Part shown: positions 8,882 through 16,855 of the stretch, in pieces
How the letters are laid out: the number at the start of each line of letters is the position of its first letter
Numbering within the stretch: the stretch's first letter is position 1
Source of the DNA: an uncultured Porphyromonas sp.
Lineage (GTDB): Bacteria; Bacteroidota; Bacteroidia; Bacteroidales; Porphyromonadaceae
Direction of reading: 5' to 3'
Assembly: GCA_900546675.1 (NCBI GenBank)
Contig: URDQ01000013.1
Span: 1-33,675 of the forward strand
DNA: 33,675 bases
Notes under the pieces: model-generated
The model's input: the letters and a program-made list of their open reading frames with translations, nothing else
Database searches by the model: none
What the model was told of the DNA's origin: nothing
Made by a program: the position numbers and the translations under genes

Positions 8882-8889
8882 CAAAGGTA
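8882..8889 (-). promoter_or_regulatory. Putative -7 box for slyD-aroC
   Basis: Read on the minus strand it is TACCTTTG, matching TAnnTTTG, within the longer core TTCGTACCTTTG. The same core (TTCGTATCTTTG) occurs before nrnA, and a near copy before the gene at 130. Heptad tract B begins 7 bp upstream of it. Confidence 0.6.
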
Positions 8890-8895
8890 CGAATT

Positions 8896-8944
8896 TAGAG
8901 GTTAGAGATTAGAAGTTAGATATTAGATATTAGAGGTTAGAGTT
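8896..8944. repeat. Heptad repeat tract B
   Basis: Seven units: TAGAGGT, TAGAGAT, TAGAAGT, TAGATAT, TAGATAT, TAGAGGT, TAGAGTT. Only positions 5 and 6 vary, and position 6 is a purine in all but the edge unit, giving TAGANRT. It lies between the slyD promoter and a decamer array. Confidence 0.9.
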
Positions 8945-8950
8945 CTGATC

Positions 8951-9000
8951 CATTCCGATTTCTTCCGATTAGCTCCGATCCACTCCGATTCTCTCCGTGG
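8951..9000. repeat. Decamer repeat with TCCGAT core
   Basis: Five 10-bp units in exact register: CATTCCGATT, TCTTCCGATT, AGCTCCGATC, CACTCCGATT, CTCTCCGTGG. A weaker unit AGTTCTGATC precedes them. The shared core is YTCCGAT. The last unit merges into the CCACGTGG-type element that follows. Confidence 0.8.
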
Positions 9001-9153
9001 AAAAATAAAAAATATCCACGTTGGGGAAAAACATTCTCCACGTAGGCGCGAATCATTTCCTCCGAAGTTTCATTTGATTCCTCCGAAGTTTTATTTCTCG
9101 CCCACGTGGAGAATAAAAAATATCCCCGTGGAGATTTCGAAATTTCCACGGAG
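8994..9153. repeat. 160-bp phased octamer element, copy 1
   Basis: A mirror-symmetric element with CCACGTGG-like octamers starting at 9016 (CCACGTTG), 9038 (CCACGTAG), 9102 (CCACGTGG), 9124 (CCCCGTGG) and 9146 (CCACGGAG), plus a decayed one at 8994. Starts are 22 bp apart on each side and 64 bp apart across the core. The central 90 bp (9033-9122) are identical to 29778-29867. The core holds two direct copies of TTCCTCCGAAGTTT (9057-9070, 9078-9091) in 21-bp register, enclosed by the inverted pair ATTCTCCACGTAGG and CCCACGTGGAGAAT. Positions 9126-9151 are a 26-bp near-palindrome. It lies between slyD and the U32 gene; no protein is evident in it. Confidence 0.85.
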
Positions 9154-9162
9154 ATATCGGGG

Positions 9163-9190
9163 TAGAGGTTAGAGATTAGAGGTTAGAAAT
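9163..9190. repeat. Heptad repeat tract C
   Basis: Four units: TAGAGGT, TAGAGAT, TAGAGGT, TAGAAAT. The stop codon TAA of the U32-family gene (minus strand, 9185-9183) lies at the junction of the third and fourth units, so the coding sequence ends inside the tract. With tract B it brackets the decamers and the octamer element. Confidence 0.85.
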
Positions 9191-11120
9191 CAGTTGGGGC
9201 GGGATCTAGCCACAGGGTCATCATGCAGTGGCGACAGTCGTTTGCGACACGCAGGCTATCTCGTCCACGAACTAGATAGAGCGGTAGCGCAAAGGGTGGC
9301 TTGCGACCCATACGTGTGCAGTAGCCAAGCTGATGCAGTAAGCAGTGACGGGTAAACATCACGGGGATTGCCCCCTCGGGGCGCTCTACCTCTAGGGCGG
9401 GAGCGATGCTTCCGGAGACGCCTAGCTGGCGGTAGAGCTGACGTGCCGACTCATTCGCCACATTGTAGGTAAAGTCTAGCGTGTCGGGCAGGCCATACCG
9501 CTGACGTGCCGTAGGGTATGACATGCGGAGTAGGTCGATGCGCTTCTGCTGTAGGGGCTTACCAATGGCATCTCTGCGTTGTCGTGCTAGAGCAAGGCAT
9601 CGTCGCTGTAGCTCCTCCGCGAGTTCTCGTCGCAGCTCAGCAACGATTGAAGGCGGGACGAAGAGTCCGTCTAGCTTTATGGTAATCTCTTTAGCTTGGT
9701 ATGGTGTGTCACCGAGCTTGCGGAGCGTGCGCTCTACGTGAGCCGTATTGTCCCGCTGGGCAGGCTCTAGCGTGACCGACCTGCTATGTGTGACCGACAG
9801 CTCGGGCGCCTCCGTGAGTTGCATCTGTAGTGTTAGCTGGTCGGGAGTTGCCACTAGATGTAGCGACACCGGTATGGTGCGGGTAGAGGCCTCGGGGCGT
9901 AGGAGCTGAGCCTCTAGGAGATGATTGCGATTGCGCCAAAGCGTCGTCCCCTGCGGTAGCTCGAGCGCTTGGGAGAGACGCAGGCGATAGTGCCCCGCTC
10001 GCCTAGCGGGTGTCACTTGGTTGATCTGCGCTCCGATGAGCTTCTTATCGATAGCGTAAGCGACCACCCCATCGCCATTAACGAGCGTGATGTCGCTGCT
10101 CAGGAGTGCTAGCTCTAGTTCTTTGCCTCGACTCTGGATTACCGTGCCGATCGGCTGACCGAGGCTTTTGCTACTATAGGGTGTGATGCTGTCGGTAGGT
10201 ATGGGCGCACCGAGAGGTGTATTGTAGGTCGTAAAGGGGCGGGCAAAGGTCGCCTCAGGCTGAGGCGTGAAGGAGTACTCCTCCGCTCCCCATGAGGGAC
10301 GTCGCAACTCACCACTACGACGGATCAATATCTCGTCTAGCACCTGGCGGTAGTGGGCGATGACGTTGCGCACGTAAGGGATCGCCTTGAGTCGCCCCTC
10401 CACCTTGAAGGAGCTGACACCCGCATCGATCATCTCCTCGATGATTTCGGTGCGGTTGAGATCTCTCAGAGAGAGGAGGTGCTCGCCTTGGCGAAGCTTT
10501 TGTCCCTGGGCATCGACGAGATCATAAGTCATACGGCAGTACTGAGCGCATTGTCCTCTATTGGCACTGCGCTGTGAGAGCGCCTCGGAGATAAAGCAGC
10601 GACCACTGTAAGAGACGCAGAGCGCTCCATGGACGAACGCCTCCAGTCGTAGCGGGGGCTTGTCGCGCACCGCTGCAATGTCCTGACAGCTCCACTCGCG
10701 TGGCAAGACAGCCTGCTCGAAGCCTAGATCAGAGAGCATCTGCAGCTGCTCTAGCGAGTGATTGTGGCACTGCGTGCTAGCGTGTAGCGGGATAGGCGGT
10801 AGCTCCTGGGTGAGTAGTCCGAGATCCTGTATGATGAGTGCGTCTGCCCCCGCCTCGTAGAGCTGATGCGCCATCTCGACAGCATGCGTTAGCTGGCGAT
10901 CGGTGAGGATCGTATTGAGTGCTACGTAAACTCGTGCGGCATAGCTATGGGCTGCATCGCAGAGCTGCCGTATATCCTCGAGCGAGACCCCGACAGCACT
11001 CCTAGCACCATACTGAGGAGCACCTACATAGACCGCATCGGCACCCGCCGAGAGCGCCACCAGACCGCCCTCTAGCGAGGAGGCTGGAGCCAATAGCTCT
11101 ATGTCTCGTAGTGTAGTCAA
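9183..11120 (-). CDS. U32 family protein, RlhA/YdcP-like
   Basis: A 645-residue U32 'peptidase/collagenase' family protein. The U32 signature is EAFVHGALCVSYSGRCFIS, followed by GQCAQYCR; these four Cys are the probable iron-sulfur ligands of the family. The TIM-barrel opening ELLAPASSLEGGLVALSAGADAV is typical. Its length and long C-terminal region match E. coli YdcP/RlhA, which hydroxylates 23S rRNA C2501, rather than the short TrhP/YegQ-type proteins; older literature calls relatives collagenases (PrtC). I favour an RNA-hydroxylation role but cannot prove it. It follows upp by 14 bp, so both are probably one transcript. Its stop codon is supplied by heptad tract C. Confidence 0.85.
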   Translation of the reverse strand: MTTLRDIELLAPASSLEGGLVALSAGADAVYVGAPQYGARSAVGVSLEDIRQLCDAAHSYAARVYVALNTILTDRQLTHAVEMAHQLYEAGADALIIQDLGLLTQELPPIPLHASTQCHNHSLEQLQMLSDLGFEQAVLPREWSCQDIAAVRDKPPLRLEAFVHGALCVSYSGRCFISEALSQRSANRGQCAQYCRMTYDLVDAQGQKLRQGEHLLSLRDLNRTEIIEEMIDAGVSSFKVEGRLKAIPYVRNVIAHYRQVLDEILIRRSGELRRPSWGAEEYSFTPQPEATFARPFTTYNTPLGAPIPTDSITPYSSKSLGQPIGTVIQSRGKELELALLSSDITLVNGDGVVAYAIDKKLIGAQINQVTPARRAGHYRLRLSQALELPQGTTLWRNRNHLLEAQLLRPEASTRTIPVSLHLVATPDQLTLQMQLTEAPELSVTHSRSVTLEPAQRDNTAHVERTLRKLGDTPYQAKEITIKLDGLFVPPSIVAELRRELAEELQRRCLALARQRRDAIGKPLQQKRIDLLRMSYPTARQRYGLPDTLDFTYNVANESARQLYRQLGVSGSIAPALEVERPEGAIPVMFTRHCLLHQLGYCTRMGRKPPFALPLYLVRGRDSLRVANDCRHCMMTLWLDPAPTDF

Positions 11121-11134
11121 TGGAGCCTCCCTTT

Positions 11135-11794
11135 TTAGAGCTTACTACCGAAGGCTAGATCGCCCGCATCTCCTAGTCCTGGGACGATGTAAGCGTGCTC
11201 GTTGAGCGCTGGGTCGATGACACCCACCCACAGGGTGACAGGTGCCTTGTCGTCAAACTGTGACTGGAGGAAGTCGATAGCTTGTTGGCTAGCTACGATG
11301 GCGACCATATGAGTATGGCGAGGTGTGCCACAGCTCTTGAGAAGTGCCTGCCAAGAGAGGTGCATAGAGCCTCCCGTGGCTAGCATCGGGTCAACGAGTA
11401 GTAGCTCTTTATCGGTCAGATCTGGCGCAGCGACATACTCGACATGTATGTCAAAGTCTTCGTCATCCTTGACTTTGCGATAGGCGGATATAAAAGCATT
11501 TTCGGCACGATCGAAGAAGTCTAGGAAGCCGTGATGAAGGGGCAGTCCAGCACGTAGGATCGTTGCCACGACGAGCTGCTCGTCTAGTACGGCCGTGGGC
11601 GCGGTGCCGAGAGGCGTCTCCACGGGACGGGTCTGGTAGTGGAGCTGCTTGCTCAGTTCGTAAGCCATAATATGACCGATGCGCTCGACGTTTGCTCTAA
11701 AGCGTAGGGGATCTCTCTGTATCTCTCGATCTCGTATCTCAGAGATGAAGTGCGTCAGGAGTGAGGGTCTCTCGGATAGATTGTATACCTGCAT
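11135..11794 (-). CDS. upp: Uracil phosphoribosyltransferase
   Basis: A 219-residue type I phosphoribosyltransferase that salvages uracil to UMP with PRPP. The PRPP-binding loop is LLVDPMLATGGSM, and the C-terminal YIVPGLGDAGDLAFG segment is the uracil-binding signature of UPRTases. It is the first gene of an apparent upp-U32 operon, and its promoter overlaps that of porT on the other strand. Confidence 0.96.
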   Translation of the reverse strand: MQVYNLSERPSLLTHFISEIRDREIQRDPLRFRANVERIGHIMAYELSKQLHYQTRPVETPLGTAPTAVLDEQLVVATILRAGLPLHHGFLDFFDRAENAFISAYRKVKDDEDFDIHVEYVAAPDLTDKELLLVDPMLATGGSMHLSWQALLKSCGTPRHTHMVAIVASQQAIDFLQSQFDDKAPVTLWVGVIDPALNEHAYIVPGLGDAGDLAFGSKL

Positions 11795-11826
11795 GAGCTT
11801 TACTATGTTTGGGTGCTTAAATCAGG

Positions 11827-11834
11827 CAAATATA
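11827..11834 (-). promoter_or_regulatory. Putative -7 box for upp
   Basis: On the minus strand it is TATATTTG, matching TAnnTTTG, about 33 bp before the upp ATG. It is only 3 bp from the oppositely directed box of porT, so the two promoters must compete for or share polymerase. Confidence 0.55.
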
Positions 11835-11837
11835 CAA

Positions 11838-11845
11838 TATCTTTG
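11838..11845 (+). promoter_or_regulatory. Putative -7 box for porT
   Basis: TATCTTTG matches TAnnTTTG. Transcription from it would begin near 11852, downstream of the in-frame ATG at 11813. That favours the GTG at 11885 as the porT start. Confidence 0.55.
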
Positions 11846-11884
11846 TCGGATAGACGTTTGAATCACGTAGTCAACTACTCTTTT

Positions 11885-12649
11885 GTGAAGCAAGACACAA
11901 GTACATATCATACCTATTCACTGGGTCGTCGCCATGGGCTGGTGGGGCTGTTGCTCCTGTTGCTGATGGTGCCGATGGCTACCACGCTCTCTGCACAGAC
12001 GGCGAGACCGATGACGCGACCCTATGCGGATCATAGACGATTTAATTGGGGATTTCACGTGGGAGCGCATGTGGAGGATCTGATTATCGACAACCTGGGC
12101 CCGACGGAGGGGGAGGAGCAGACGCTCTATGCGGCAGTGCCTAGCTATAGCCCAGGCTTTAGCGTGGGGGTCATCGCAAACTACAATCCGCATATAGACT
12201 GGAGTATACGGGTCCTGCCGACACTACACTTTGGGGAGCAGCGACTGCTCTTTCGGGCTTGGGAGGAGACGGGCGACGAGGCGTTTGAATCGATACCGAT
12301 GCGCACCAGTCAGATCGAGCTGCCACTACTGGTCAAGTACAGCTCTGTGCGCTTCAACGATACCCGTCCTTACCTCGTGGGGGGCGTCTACGGCTTGCTC
12401 AATATGGGTCAGAAAAAGGGTGCCCCCTTGCAGTTTGCTCCGCTCTCGGCGGGCTGGACCTTTGGCGTAGGGTGCGACATCTACCTGCGTTACTTCAAGC
12501 TCTCGCCAGAGCTACGCTTTGACTTTGGCATTACCGACCTGATCCGTCACAACCGACCCGACCTGGACGAGGGGGCTAGCATGCGCTACACCAATGCGCT
12601 ACGCCGTGGCACGGGACGGATGATCATGCTCACCTTCTGCTTCGAGTAG
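11885..12649 (+). CDS. porT: PorT-like T9SS outer-membrane beta-barrel protein
   Basis: A 254-residue protein from the GTG at 11885. It begins with a basic stretch and signal peptide (LVGLLLLLLMVPMATTLSA), then a predicted outer-membrane beta-barrel of alternating strands. FHVGAHVEDLI, the PGFSVG and RPYLVGGVYG strands and FKLSPELRFDFGI resemble PorT, a type IX secretion component first found in P. gingivalis. An in-frame ATG at 11813 would start upstream of the likely transcription start and add 24 residues that do not improve the signal, so I prefer the GTG; this is an inference. A more general 'porin-family' beta-barrel is the alternative. Candidate T9SS cargo is encoded at 29984-32493. 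Confidence 0.75.
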   Translation: MKQDTSTYHTYSLGRRHGLVGLLLLLLMVPMATTLSAQTARPMTRPYADHRRFNWGFHVGAHVEDLIIDNLGPTEGEEQTLYAAVPSYSPGFSVGVIANYNPHIDWSIRVLPTLHFGEQRLLFRAWEETGDEAFESIPMRTSQIELPLLVKYSSVRFNDTRPYLVGGVYGLLNMGQKKGAPLQFAPLSAGWTFGVGCDIYLRYFKLSPELRFDFGITDLIRHNRPDLDEGASMRYTNALRRGTGRMIMLTFCFE

Positions 12650-12665
12650 GCGAGACGGCATACGG

Positions 12666-13802
12666 CTACTCCTCCGACTCCCACTGCGTAGAGAGCGCAT
12701 GGTAGATCCTCTCGGCTGCTACCTGCGAGGCTACTCGTGATGGCTCTAGTCGCTGACGCACCATACGATATTGCGCTTGCTGCGTCTGATAGGCTGTGCT
12801 CTCACGATCGAGCAGCGGGTTCAGCGCTTGAACGAGTCGCTGCGGTGTCACGGCATCGCCCAGCAGCTCCTCGACGACGGGAGACTCGGCAATCAAGTTG
12901 ACCAATGAAAAGTATCGAATCGGCAGGAGATGGTCGAATGCCCAACGAGCCAAGCGCCCTGCGGGGAGGCGGTAGGCGACCACCTGCGGGGTACCTATGA
13001 GCGCTGTCTCAAGCGTGGCTGTCCCCGAGGTGACAAGCGCTGCCGAGGCTCCAGCCAAGAGCGGGAGCGTCTCATCGGTGACAAGCTCTATGCGTTCGCT
13101 GAGATAGGGTGTGTAGTGCGCTCGGTCGATGCTTGGCGCTCCTGCGATGACTGCTCGCCATGGAGCGGGGAGGAGGTCGACCGCTCGGCACATGATCGGG
13201 AGGTTACGGGCTATCTCCGCTTCGCGGCTCCCTGGGAGGAGTGCTATGAAGGGTCGTGCGGTGTCGCATAGCTTAGCATTACTATCCAGCATCTTGCCCA
13301 CGCTCTGTATGCTCGGATTGCCCACGTAGCGGACCGTGACGCCACGCTGCGAGAGGTAGTCCGCTTCAAAGGGGAGAATCGTCAAGCAGAGATCTGTGTA
13401 GCTCTGGAGACGCTTGATGCGCCTACGACGAGAGGCCCATACCTTAGGCGGTATGTAGTAAACAACTGGCACGCCGTGACGATGCGCCATCGGGAGCGTG
13501 TAGCGCAGGTTAAAGCCTCCGTAGTCGATCGGGATGACGACATCAGGCGGATTCGAGCGCATCTCCTCTTGTAGTAGGCGCGCAGCCAGTCGTATCTTCC
13601 GCATACTGCGCAGCACGCTTGTGAAGCCCATAACCGCTATCTCACGGTAGTGGTACAGTGGAGCTACACCTGCCTGCTGCGCCATCTTGTCCCCCCCAAT
13701 AAAGGAAAAAGCGGCCTTCACATCGACCGCTTTGAGTGAGGCGATGAGCCGTGCACCATGCTCATCGCCAGAGGCTTCGCCAGCTATGAGGAGGTATTTC
13801 AT
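12666..13802 (-). CDS. lpxB: Lipid-A-disaccharide synthase
   Basis: A 378-residue GT19 glycosyltransferase that joins UDP-2,3-diacylglucosamine and lipid X to make the lipid A disaccharide, a membrane-associated step. It opens with the family motif LLIAGEASGDEHGARLI and has YYIPPKVWASRRRRIKRL, YVGNPSIQSV and LPGSREAEIARNLP, all typical of LpxB. It is the last gene of the series glyS, FKBP lipoprotein, surE, lpxB and follows surE by 19 bp. It ends 16 bp from the porT stop on the opposite strand. Confidence 0.96.
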   Translation of the reverse strand: MKYLLIAGEASGDEHGARLIASLKAVDVKAAFSFIGGDKMAQQAGVAPLYHYREIAVMGFTSVLRSMRKIRLAARLLQEEMRSNPPDVVIPIDYGGFNLRYTLPMAHRHGVPVVYYIPPKVWASRRRRIKRLQSYTDLCLTILPFEADYLSQRGVTVRYVGNPSIQSVGKMLDSNAKLCDTARPFIALLPGSREAEIARNLPIMCRAVDLLPAPWRAVIAGAPSIDRAHYTPYLSERIELVTDETLPLLAGASAALVTSGTATLETALIGTPQVVAYRLPAGRLARWAFDHLLPIRYFSLVNLIAESPVVEELLGDAVTPQRLVQALNPLLDRESTAYQTQQAQYRMVRQRLEPSRVASQVAAERIYHALSTQWESEE

Positions 13803-13821
13803 AGCTTGTCTCTGTATTGCT

Positions 13822-14586
13822 CTAGAGATGTATCGACCACTGCTGAGTAACCTGCTCTAGGAAGGGGTGATCTGTCATATCGATCTGTAGTGGCGAGATC
13901 GTGGCGTAACCCTCGAGGAGCCAGTAGTGATCCGTCCCCGTACGCTGATCGGGATCGACCTGATCGCCCTGCATCCAGTAGACAGGAGTGCCGTGCGGTG
14001 TCTCGGCTCGCATATACTCATTGACGAAGCGTCCTGTACCTTGTGGCGCCCACTTGACACCCTTGGCGGGAGTCTTCGGGAAGTTGACATTGAGCATCGT
14101 CGTATGTGGTAGTCTATGCTCTGCCACCTGCGGGATGAAGTGCTTAGCAAAGGCGCACACCTCGCTAAAGGTGCACTTGTCACTGTGGTCAGCTAGCGAG
14201 AAGGCGACTGCTGGTATGCGAGCTATGGCGGCCTCTATGGCAGCTCCCACAGTGCCAGAGTAGATAGCGCAGATGCCGTCGTTGCGCCCATGGTTGATCC
14301 CTGAGACCACCAGGTCTGGTAGCTCAGAGGCAAAGAGCGTGTTGAGCGCTAGCTTGACACAATCTACGGGCGTACCCGAGCAGCTGTACAGCTGATAGGG
14401 AAGCTGCGCACTCTCCTCCATAAAGGTGAGCCGTAGCGGTGTGCGGGAGGTAATCTGCGAAGAGGCTCCCGAGCGGGGCTCCGTGGGGGCGACGACAGTC
14501 ACCGTCGCTATCTGGGCAAGCGTCTCCGCTAGCTCACGGATCCCCTGCGCATGGACGCCATCATCGTTAGTCAGTAGTATCTTCAT
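13822..14586 (-). CDS. surE: 5'/3'-nucleotidase SurE
   Basis: A 254-residue metal-dependent nucleoside monophosphate phosphatase of the SurE family. The metal-binding start LLTNDDGVHAQGI places N7, D8 and D9 at the active site; the Ser-rich RSGASSQIT loop and the Asn of VSGINHGRNDG supply the other ligands. Length matches the family. It sits between the FKBP lipoprotein and lpxB, a surE-lpxB pairing common in Bacteroidales. Confidence 0.96.
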   Translation of the reverse strand: MKILLTNDDGVHAQGIRELAETLAQIATVTVVAPTEPRSGASSQITSRTPLRLTFMEESAQLPYQLYSCSGTPVDCVKLALNTLFASELPDLVVSGINHGRNDGICAIYSGTVGAAIEAAIARIPAVAFSLADHSDKCTFSEVCAFAKHFIPQVAEHRLPHTTMLNVNFPKTPAKGVKWAPQGTGRFVNEYMRAETPHGTPVYWMQGDQVDPDQRTGTDHYWLLEGYATISPLQIDMTDHPFLEQVTQQWSIHL

Positions 14587-14620
14587 AGTGTATAGATTTA
14601 AGGTTTACAGTAGGACAAGT

Positions 14621-15166
14621 TTAGTCGTCAGCCATAGCCGAGCGCTGGCTCTCGGGGATGATCTCCTCGAGCTTGACACGAAACTTCAGAGCCGAGTAAG
14701 GGTTGATCTCGCCAGAGCGTCTCTCGCCATAGGCTAGGTACCAGGGGATGATGATCTCCGCCTCGTCGCCTACGACCATCTGCTGGAGACCTATGCGGGC
14801 GCCCTCTATGAGCTGATTCTTAGCGCCACGATTGATCGCAAACTCAGCCGAACGCTCCGACCCGTAGTTACCATCGACCACCCTGTCGCCTACGAGCATA
14901 CGCATCTCGTAGTGGCACTTGATGCGTGAGGTCTCGATGGGGTACTCTTTGCCTTCGCCATGAGCGAACCACTTCATATAGACGTAGGCTGAGGAGCCTT
15001 CGATAGAAGCTTTCGTATACTCCTCGTTAGAATCGTACTCATTGAAGGAACTCTCATTGTTGATCCGCCACTGGGTGGTCGTATCAATGGGATCTTCGCA
15101 AGCAGTGAGTAGGAGGAGTGAGAGTAGCGCTAGGAGGCTGGCTCTCAGAGATAGATTATATTTCAT
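14621..15166 (-). CDS. FKBP-type peptidyl-prolyl isomerase lipoprotein
   Basis: A 181-residue lipoprotein starting at 15166. The signal ends in lipobox LTAC with lipidated Cys23. The C-terminal half is an FKBP domain: LIEGARIGLQQMVVGDEAEIIIP, then WYLAYGERRSGEINPYSAL and a final strand FRVKLEEI. It should act on proteins in the periplasm or at the envelope. I chose this start over one 34 residues upstream because the extra part would bury the signal peptide. The start lies inside the end of glyS (11-bp overlap), suggesting translational coupling. Several aromatic active-site positions of classical FKBPs look altered, so activity is uncertain. Confidence 0.85.
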   Translation of the reverse strand: MKYNLSLRASLLALLSLLLLTACEDPIDTTTQWRINNESSFNEYDSNEEYTKASIEGSSAYVYMKWFAHGEGKEYPIETSRIKCHYEMRMLVGDRVVDGNYGSERSAEFAINRGAKNQLIEGARIGLQQMVVGDEAEIIIPWYLAYGERRSGEINPYSALKFRVKLEEIIPESQRSAMADD

Positions 15167-16709
15167 CTTCGATCTTCTTGAGTAAGGTATTGATACTGGT
15201 GCGCTCGGCGATGAGGTCGTGTAGCGCAGAGATAGCGATACGCTCCTGCTGCATCGTGTCGCGATCACGTAGGGTGACCGTGTTGTCTTCGAGCGTCTGG
15301 TGGTCTACGGTGATACAGTAAGGCGTACCGATAGCATCCTGACGGCGGTAGCGCTTGCCGATGCTATCCTTCTCGTCATACTGGCAGGTGAAGTCGAGAT
15401 GCAGGAGACGAACCACCTCCTGTGCCTTCTCATCTAGCCCGTCCTTGCGTACGAGCGGTAGGACAGCCAGCTTGACTGGTGCTAGTGCTGGCGGTAGTGA
15501 GAGTACGACACGGGTCTCGCCACTCTCCGTCTGCTCCTCCTTGTAAGAGCCACAGAGTACGGAGAGGAACATACGATCCACCCCGATACTGGTCTCCACG
15601 ACGTATGGGACGTAAGACTCCTTTGTGTCGGGATCGTAGTAGCGAAGCTTCTTGCCTGAGAACTCCTCGTGGCGTGATAGGTCAAAGTCTGTACGACTAT
15701 GGATCCCCTCGACCTCTTTGTAGCCAAAGGGCATAAGGTACTCAATATCGGTCGCAGCATTGGCATAGTGCGCTAGCTTGTCGTGATCGTGGAAGCGGTA
15801 GTCGCTCTGCGGGAAGCCTAGAGCGTAGTGCCAGTGCAGACGTAGCTTCTTCCAGTACTCAAACCACTCTAGCTCAGTGCCTGGCTGAACGAAGAACTGC
15901 ATCTCCATCTGCTCAAACTCACGCATACGGAAGATAAACTGACGTGCCACGATCTCATTGCGGAAGGCCTTACCGATCTGTGCAATACCGAAGGGAAGCT
16001 TCATACGTCCCGTCTTCTGCACGTTGAGGTAGTTGACAAAGATCCCCTGCGCTGTCTCGGGGCGTAGGTAGATCGTCGAAGCGCCCTCGGCCGTCGAACC
16101 CATCTCGGTAGCAAACATCAGGTTAAACTGACGCACCTCCGTCCAGTTCGTCGTACCACTGATGGGGCAGACGATCTTTTCGTCGACGATGATCTGTCGT
16201 AGCTCCGTGAGGTCGTTATCGTTGAGCGCCTTAGCCATACGCTGTCGCAGAGCCTCAGCCTGATCGAGGTAACCCTTGACACGAGGATTGGTCGTGCGGT
16301 AGAGCGCCTCGTCAAAGGATTCGCCAAAGCGCTTGCGCGCCTTCTCGATCTCCTTCTGCGCCTTACCCTCGATCTTAGCGATCTGATCCTCGATGAGTAC
16401 GTCCGCACGGTAGCGCTTCTTAGAGTCTTTATTGTCGATCAGTGGATCGTTGAAAGCATCTATGTGTCCCGATGCCCGCCAGATGTCTGGGTGCATAAAG
16501 ATCGACGAGTCGATGCCGACCACGTTGGGGTGCAGGCGTGTCATCGCCTCCCACCAGTAGCGCTTGATGTTGTTCTTAAGCTCTACACCATTCTGACCGT
16601 AGTCATAGACGGCGCTCAGACCGTCGTAAATATCAGATGAGGGAAAGACAAACCCATACTCCTTACAGTGGGATACAATCTTCTTAAAGAGGTCTTCTTG
16701 TGATGCCAT
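15156..16709 (-). CDS. glyS: Glycine--tRNA ligase (homodimeric type)
   Basis: A 517-residue class II aminoacyl-tRNA synthetase of the alpha2 type, which charges tRNA-Gly. The N-terminal KEYGFVFPSSDIYDGLSAVYDYG, motif 2 FRNEIVARQFIFRMREFEQME and C-terminal anticodon-binding domain (about residues 410-517) are typical. It is unlike the alpha2-beta2 enzyme of many other bacteria, so glyQS would also be a valid name. It opens the run glyS, FKBP lipoprotein, surE, lpxB, with a promoter box at 16740-16747. Confidence 0.97.
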   Translation of the reverse strand: MASQEDLFKKIVSHCKEYGFVFPSSDIYDGLSAVYDYGQNGVELKNNIKRYWWEAMTRLHPNVVGIDSSIFMHPDIWRASGHIDAFNDPLIDNKDSKKRYRADVLIEDQIAKIEGKAQKEIEKARKRFGESFDEALYRTTNPRVKGYLDQAEALRQRMAKALNDNDLTELRQIIVDEKIVCPISGTTNWTEVRQFNLMFATEMGSTAEGASTIYLRPETAQGIFVNYLNVQKTGRMKLPFGIAQIGKAFRNEIVARQFIFRMREFEQMEMQFFVQPGTELEWFEYWKKLRLHWHYALGFPQSDYRFHDHDKLAHYANAATDIEYLMPFGYKEVEGIHSRTDFDLSRHEEFSGKKLRYYDPDTKESYVPYVVETSIGVDRMFLSVLCGSYKEEQTESGETRVVLSLPPALAPVKLAVLPLVRKDGLDEKAQEVVRLLHLDFTCQYDEKDSIGKRYRRQDAIGTPYCITVDHQTLEDNTVTLRDRDTMQQERIAISALHDLIAERTSINTLLKKIEDEI

Positions 16710-16739
16710 AATGATTTCTTGTCCTAAGTATTATGGTTA

Positions 16740-16747
16740 CAAAGATA
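16740..16747 (-). promoter_or_regulatory. Putative -7 box for glyS
   Basis: On the minus strand it is TATCTTTG, within TTTTTCGTATCTTTG, the same core as at 94-101. It lies 31 bp before the glyS ATG, with the heptad tracts D and E upstream. Confidence 0.6.
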
Positions 16748-16772
16748 CGAAAAAGAGGATAGAGCTTGGCCT

Positions 16773-16800
16773 TTGGCTGTTAGCCATTAGCTATTGGCAC
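16773..16800. repeat. Heptad repeat tract D
   Basis: Four units, TTGGCTG, TTAGCCA, TTAGCTA, TTGGCAC, a C-type version of the heptad fitting TRGMNRT. It is an imperfect inverted partner of tract E, 27 bp away, so the two could form a stem of about 25 bp. Confidence 0.75.
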
Positions 16801-16827
16801 TAGCACTCCGATAACTCCGATGGTTCT

Positions 16828-16855
16828 AGCCAACAGCTAACAGCTAACAGCCAAC
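16828..16855. repeat. Heptad repeat tract E, inverted to tract D
   Basis: Four units on the plus strand: AGCCAAC, AGCTAAC, AGCTAAC, AGCCAAC. The comF stop codon (TAG, minus strand 16857-16855) shares its last base with the tract. Between tracts D and E are two TCCGAT copies (ACTCCGATAACTCCGATGG, 16804-16822), the core found in the decamers at 8951-9000. Confidence 0.75.

Noticed and set aside
8937..9149. Short minus-strand frame through the repeat block between slyD and the U32 gene
   Set aside because: Its peptide is simply the translated decamers and octamer element (repeated ETSEE and NRNGSEL); nothing suggests it is a protein.
12644..12671. GAGTAG/CTACTC hairpin between porT and lpxB as a bidirectional terminator
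   Set aside because: The stem is only about 6 bp with a long loop and no T-run on either side; too weak to call.
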